From Vulcanimicrobiota bacterium (lineage in GTDB: Bacteria > Vulcanimicrobiota > Vulcanimicrobiia > Vulcanimicrobiales > Vulcanimicrobiaceae), in the NCBI GenBank assembly GCA_030043675.1, contig JASHXG010000257.1, positions 1 to 7,062 of the forward strand: a stretch of DNA of 7,062 nt. Reading direction: 5' to 3'. Below, piece by piece: positions 5,828 to 7,062 of the stretch. The notes under the pieces were generated by a model. It ran no database searches and was not told the origin of the DNA. It worked only from the letters and a program-made list of their open reading frames with translations. Both the position numbers and the translations under genes were made by a program. Numbering within the stretch: position 1 is the first letter of the stretch; every line of letters starts with the position of its first letter.

Positions 5828-7062
5828 TGCTGGTACGAAATCCTCTCGCCGTCGCCGACGCTGGCCTGGCCGTTACTCACGACGCGACTTCCGGCGGGAA
5901 TGCCGGTAACAACCGACGTCTGAGTATCATTGCCGACTTCGGTAACTTTGACGGCCTTCACCGTGCCGTCGGAGCCGACGGTCATCAACGAATCGTGATT
6001 GTCATCGACGAAGGCGGTCTCGGGCACGCGGACGCCGCGCAGCACGGGCAGGTCTACGCTACCCTGGACTGCGGCGCCGCCGCGCAGCTTGTAGCCCGGA
6101 TTCGCGAGCAGCACTTTCACGATGAAATCCGTCGAACCGGGAACGATCTGGTTGAGCACCCCCACCACGCGACCGTGCAGCTGACTCTTATGGATGTCCG
6201 ACGTGGTGATGCTAGCCGGTGCGCCGTTGACGATGCCCGCGATTTGCCACGAGGACGCATACAACACCGCGTAAACCGGATTCATCTGCTGGATCGTAAA
6301 AATTTGGCGATTCCCGGGATACTCGCCGGGATTCAGGTTGCGGTTGACGACGACGCCGTCGATCGGCGAAACAACTGCAGCCTTCGCGATCTGCACCCGG
6401 ATTTGCTGCGCTTGCGCGAGCGCGACCGCCTCTTGCGCCTCGGACTGCGCGACCGCCGAGGCCTGAAGTCCCTGGCCTGAAAGGCTTCCGTTGGCCAGCA
6501 CGTTGGAGCGCGCAGCCGCCAAGGTTGCGATCGCCGAGTTGAGCGCTTGCTGGTCGTTGCGCACCATCGTCTCTTGGGAATCGACCGTCTGTTGCGAGAC
6601 GTAGCCCTGGTTGAGGAGGTTTTGATCGCGCGTCAGGTTGGTCGTGTCGTTGGTAAGCGTCTGCTGGGCTTGATGAACGGCCGCTTGATCCGAGCGCAGC
6701 GTGTCGACGCCTTGTGCGATTGAGAGTCCACCCTGATAGACCGTATGGACGGTATTGGCATGATTGCTGTTCGCGGTCGCGAGATCGGATTGCAGCTCCG
6801 ACTCCAAATCCGCAGTGTCCAAGCGCGCCAGCAACTGACCGGCGCGGACGTGGTCGCCCTCTTGGACGTAGACGGCGTCGGCCGGTTCGGTCAGCGAGCT
6901 TTGGATGGCGACGTTTTGATAGGGTGCAATGATTCCGGCGAGCTTCGCGGCGGGCTGGATCGCGCCGAACGAGGCGACCGTTGTCTGGACAAATGGCGGC
7001 GCTGCGGCCGGGGCGGCGTGTTTGCCGCAAGCCGCGAGCGCGGCAATCAGGAGTAGCGCGCA
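5824..7062 (-). CDS. RND periplasmic adaptor (membrane fusion protein) lipoprotein, N-terminus just outside window
   Basis: The frame is open to the right edge, with 412 residues visible. Only the first few residues of the signal peptide are missing. It begins with a lipoprotein signal (LLLIAALAAC, then GK), with the lipobox Cys at visible residue 12, so it should be an inner-membrane-anchored lipoprotein of the AcrA type. Next come the first half of the lipoyl/barrel-sandwich domain (about 41-85, ending GDHVRAGQLLARLD), a long Gln/Ala-rich coiled-coil hairpin (about 86-228), the second lipoyl half (AAVVSPIDGVVV, about 228-239), a beta-barrel (about 261-338) and a membrane-proximal domain (about 341-410). 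The hairpin tip has Arg145, Leu149 and Ser156, matching the RxxxLxxxxxxS motif known in AcrA/MacA to contact TolC. A TTG at 6834 is an internal Leu codon, not the start. The stop overlaps the RND start, so this is the first visible gene of the operon. No outer-membrane channel gene is in view. Confidence 0.94.
   Translation of the reverse strand, partial: CALLLIAALAACGKHAAPAAAPPFVQTTVASFGAIQPAAKLAGIIAPYQNVAIQSSLTEPADAVYVQEGDHVRAGQLLARLDTADLESELQSDLATANSNHANTVHTVYQGGLSIAQGVDTLRSDQAAVHQAQQTLTNDTTNLTRDQNLLNQGYVSQQTVDSQETMVRNDQQALNSAIATLAAARSNVLANGSLSGQGLQASAVAQSEAQEAVALAQAQQIRVQIAKAAVVSPIDGVVVNRNLNPGEYPGNRQIFTIQQMNPVYAVLYASSWQIAGIVNGAPASITTSDIHKSQLHGRVVGVLNQIVPGSTDFIVKVLLANPGYKLRGGAAVQGSVDLPVLRGVRVPETAFVDDNHDSLMTVGSDGTVKAVKVTEVGNDTQTSVVTGIPAGSRVVSNGQASVGDGERISYQQ

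Noticed and set aside
5824..6834. Adaptor gene starting at the TTG at 6834
   Set aside because: The same frame continues upstream to the window edge through the first lipoyl half and a lipobox signal peptide, so the TTG is an internal Leu codon.

Overview
The window looks like a high-GC stretch of chromosome from a diderm (Gram-negative-type) bacterium. The diderm inference rests on a lipoprotein-type periplasmic adaptor that carries a TolC-contact motif, next to an RND pump. The exact phylum cannot be read from the sequence. The general style (high GC, GTG starts, an unrecognised secreted-looking protein beside an RND operon) would fit an uncultured soil lineage such as Eremiobacterota/WPS-2, but that is only an impression.

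Layout, left to right. (1) Positions 1-292, minus strand: the N-terminal part of an SRPBCC/START-like protein that runs off the left edge. A good sigma70-like promoter precedes it, and the -35 box lies inside an 18-bp perfect palindrome (344-361), probably an operator. (2) Positions 365-1537, minus strand: a complete M20-family amidohydrolase (N-acyl amino acid / hippurate hydrolase type) with all metal ligands present. (3) Positions 1600-2382, plus strand, divergent from the amidohydrolase: a protein I do not recognise, with a Ser/Pro repeat tail. (4) Positions 2379-7062, minus strand: a tightly coupled efflux operon, in transcription order periplasmic adaptor lipoprotein (its extreme N-terminus is outside the window), RND transporter of 1080 aa, and a 68-aa two-helix membrane protein. 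The three reading frames overlap by one to four bases.

How the genes work together: the adaptor and the RND pump should form a tripartite exporter with an outer-membrane TolC-type channel, which is not in this window. The small membrane protein is translationally coupled to the pump and may be an accessory subunit. The amidohydrolase and SRPBCC protein face the same way, but the SRPBCC gene has its own promoter, so they need not be one operon. The plus-strand protein converges on the efflux operon, and the two stop codons overlap.

Apart from the palindromic operator, the coupled small membrane protein and the unrecognised plus-strand protein, the region is ordinary. I see no mobile element, CRISPR array, tRNA, rRNA or riboswitch. 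No gene-free stretch is longer than about 75 bases.
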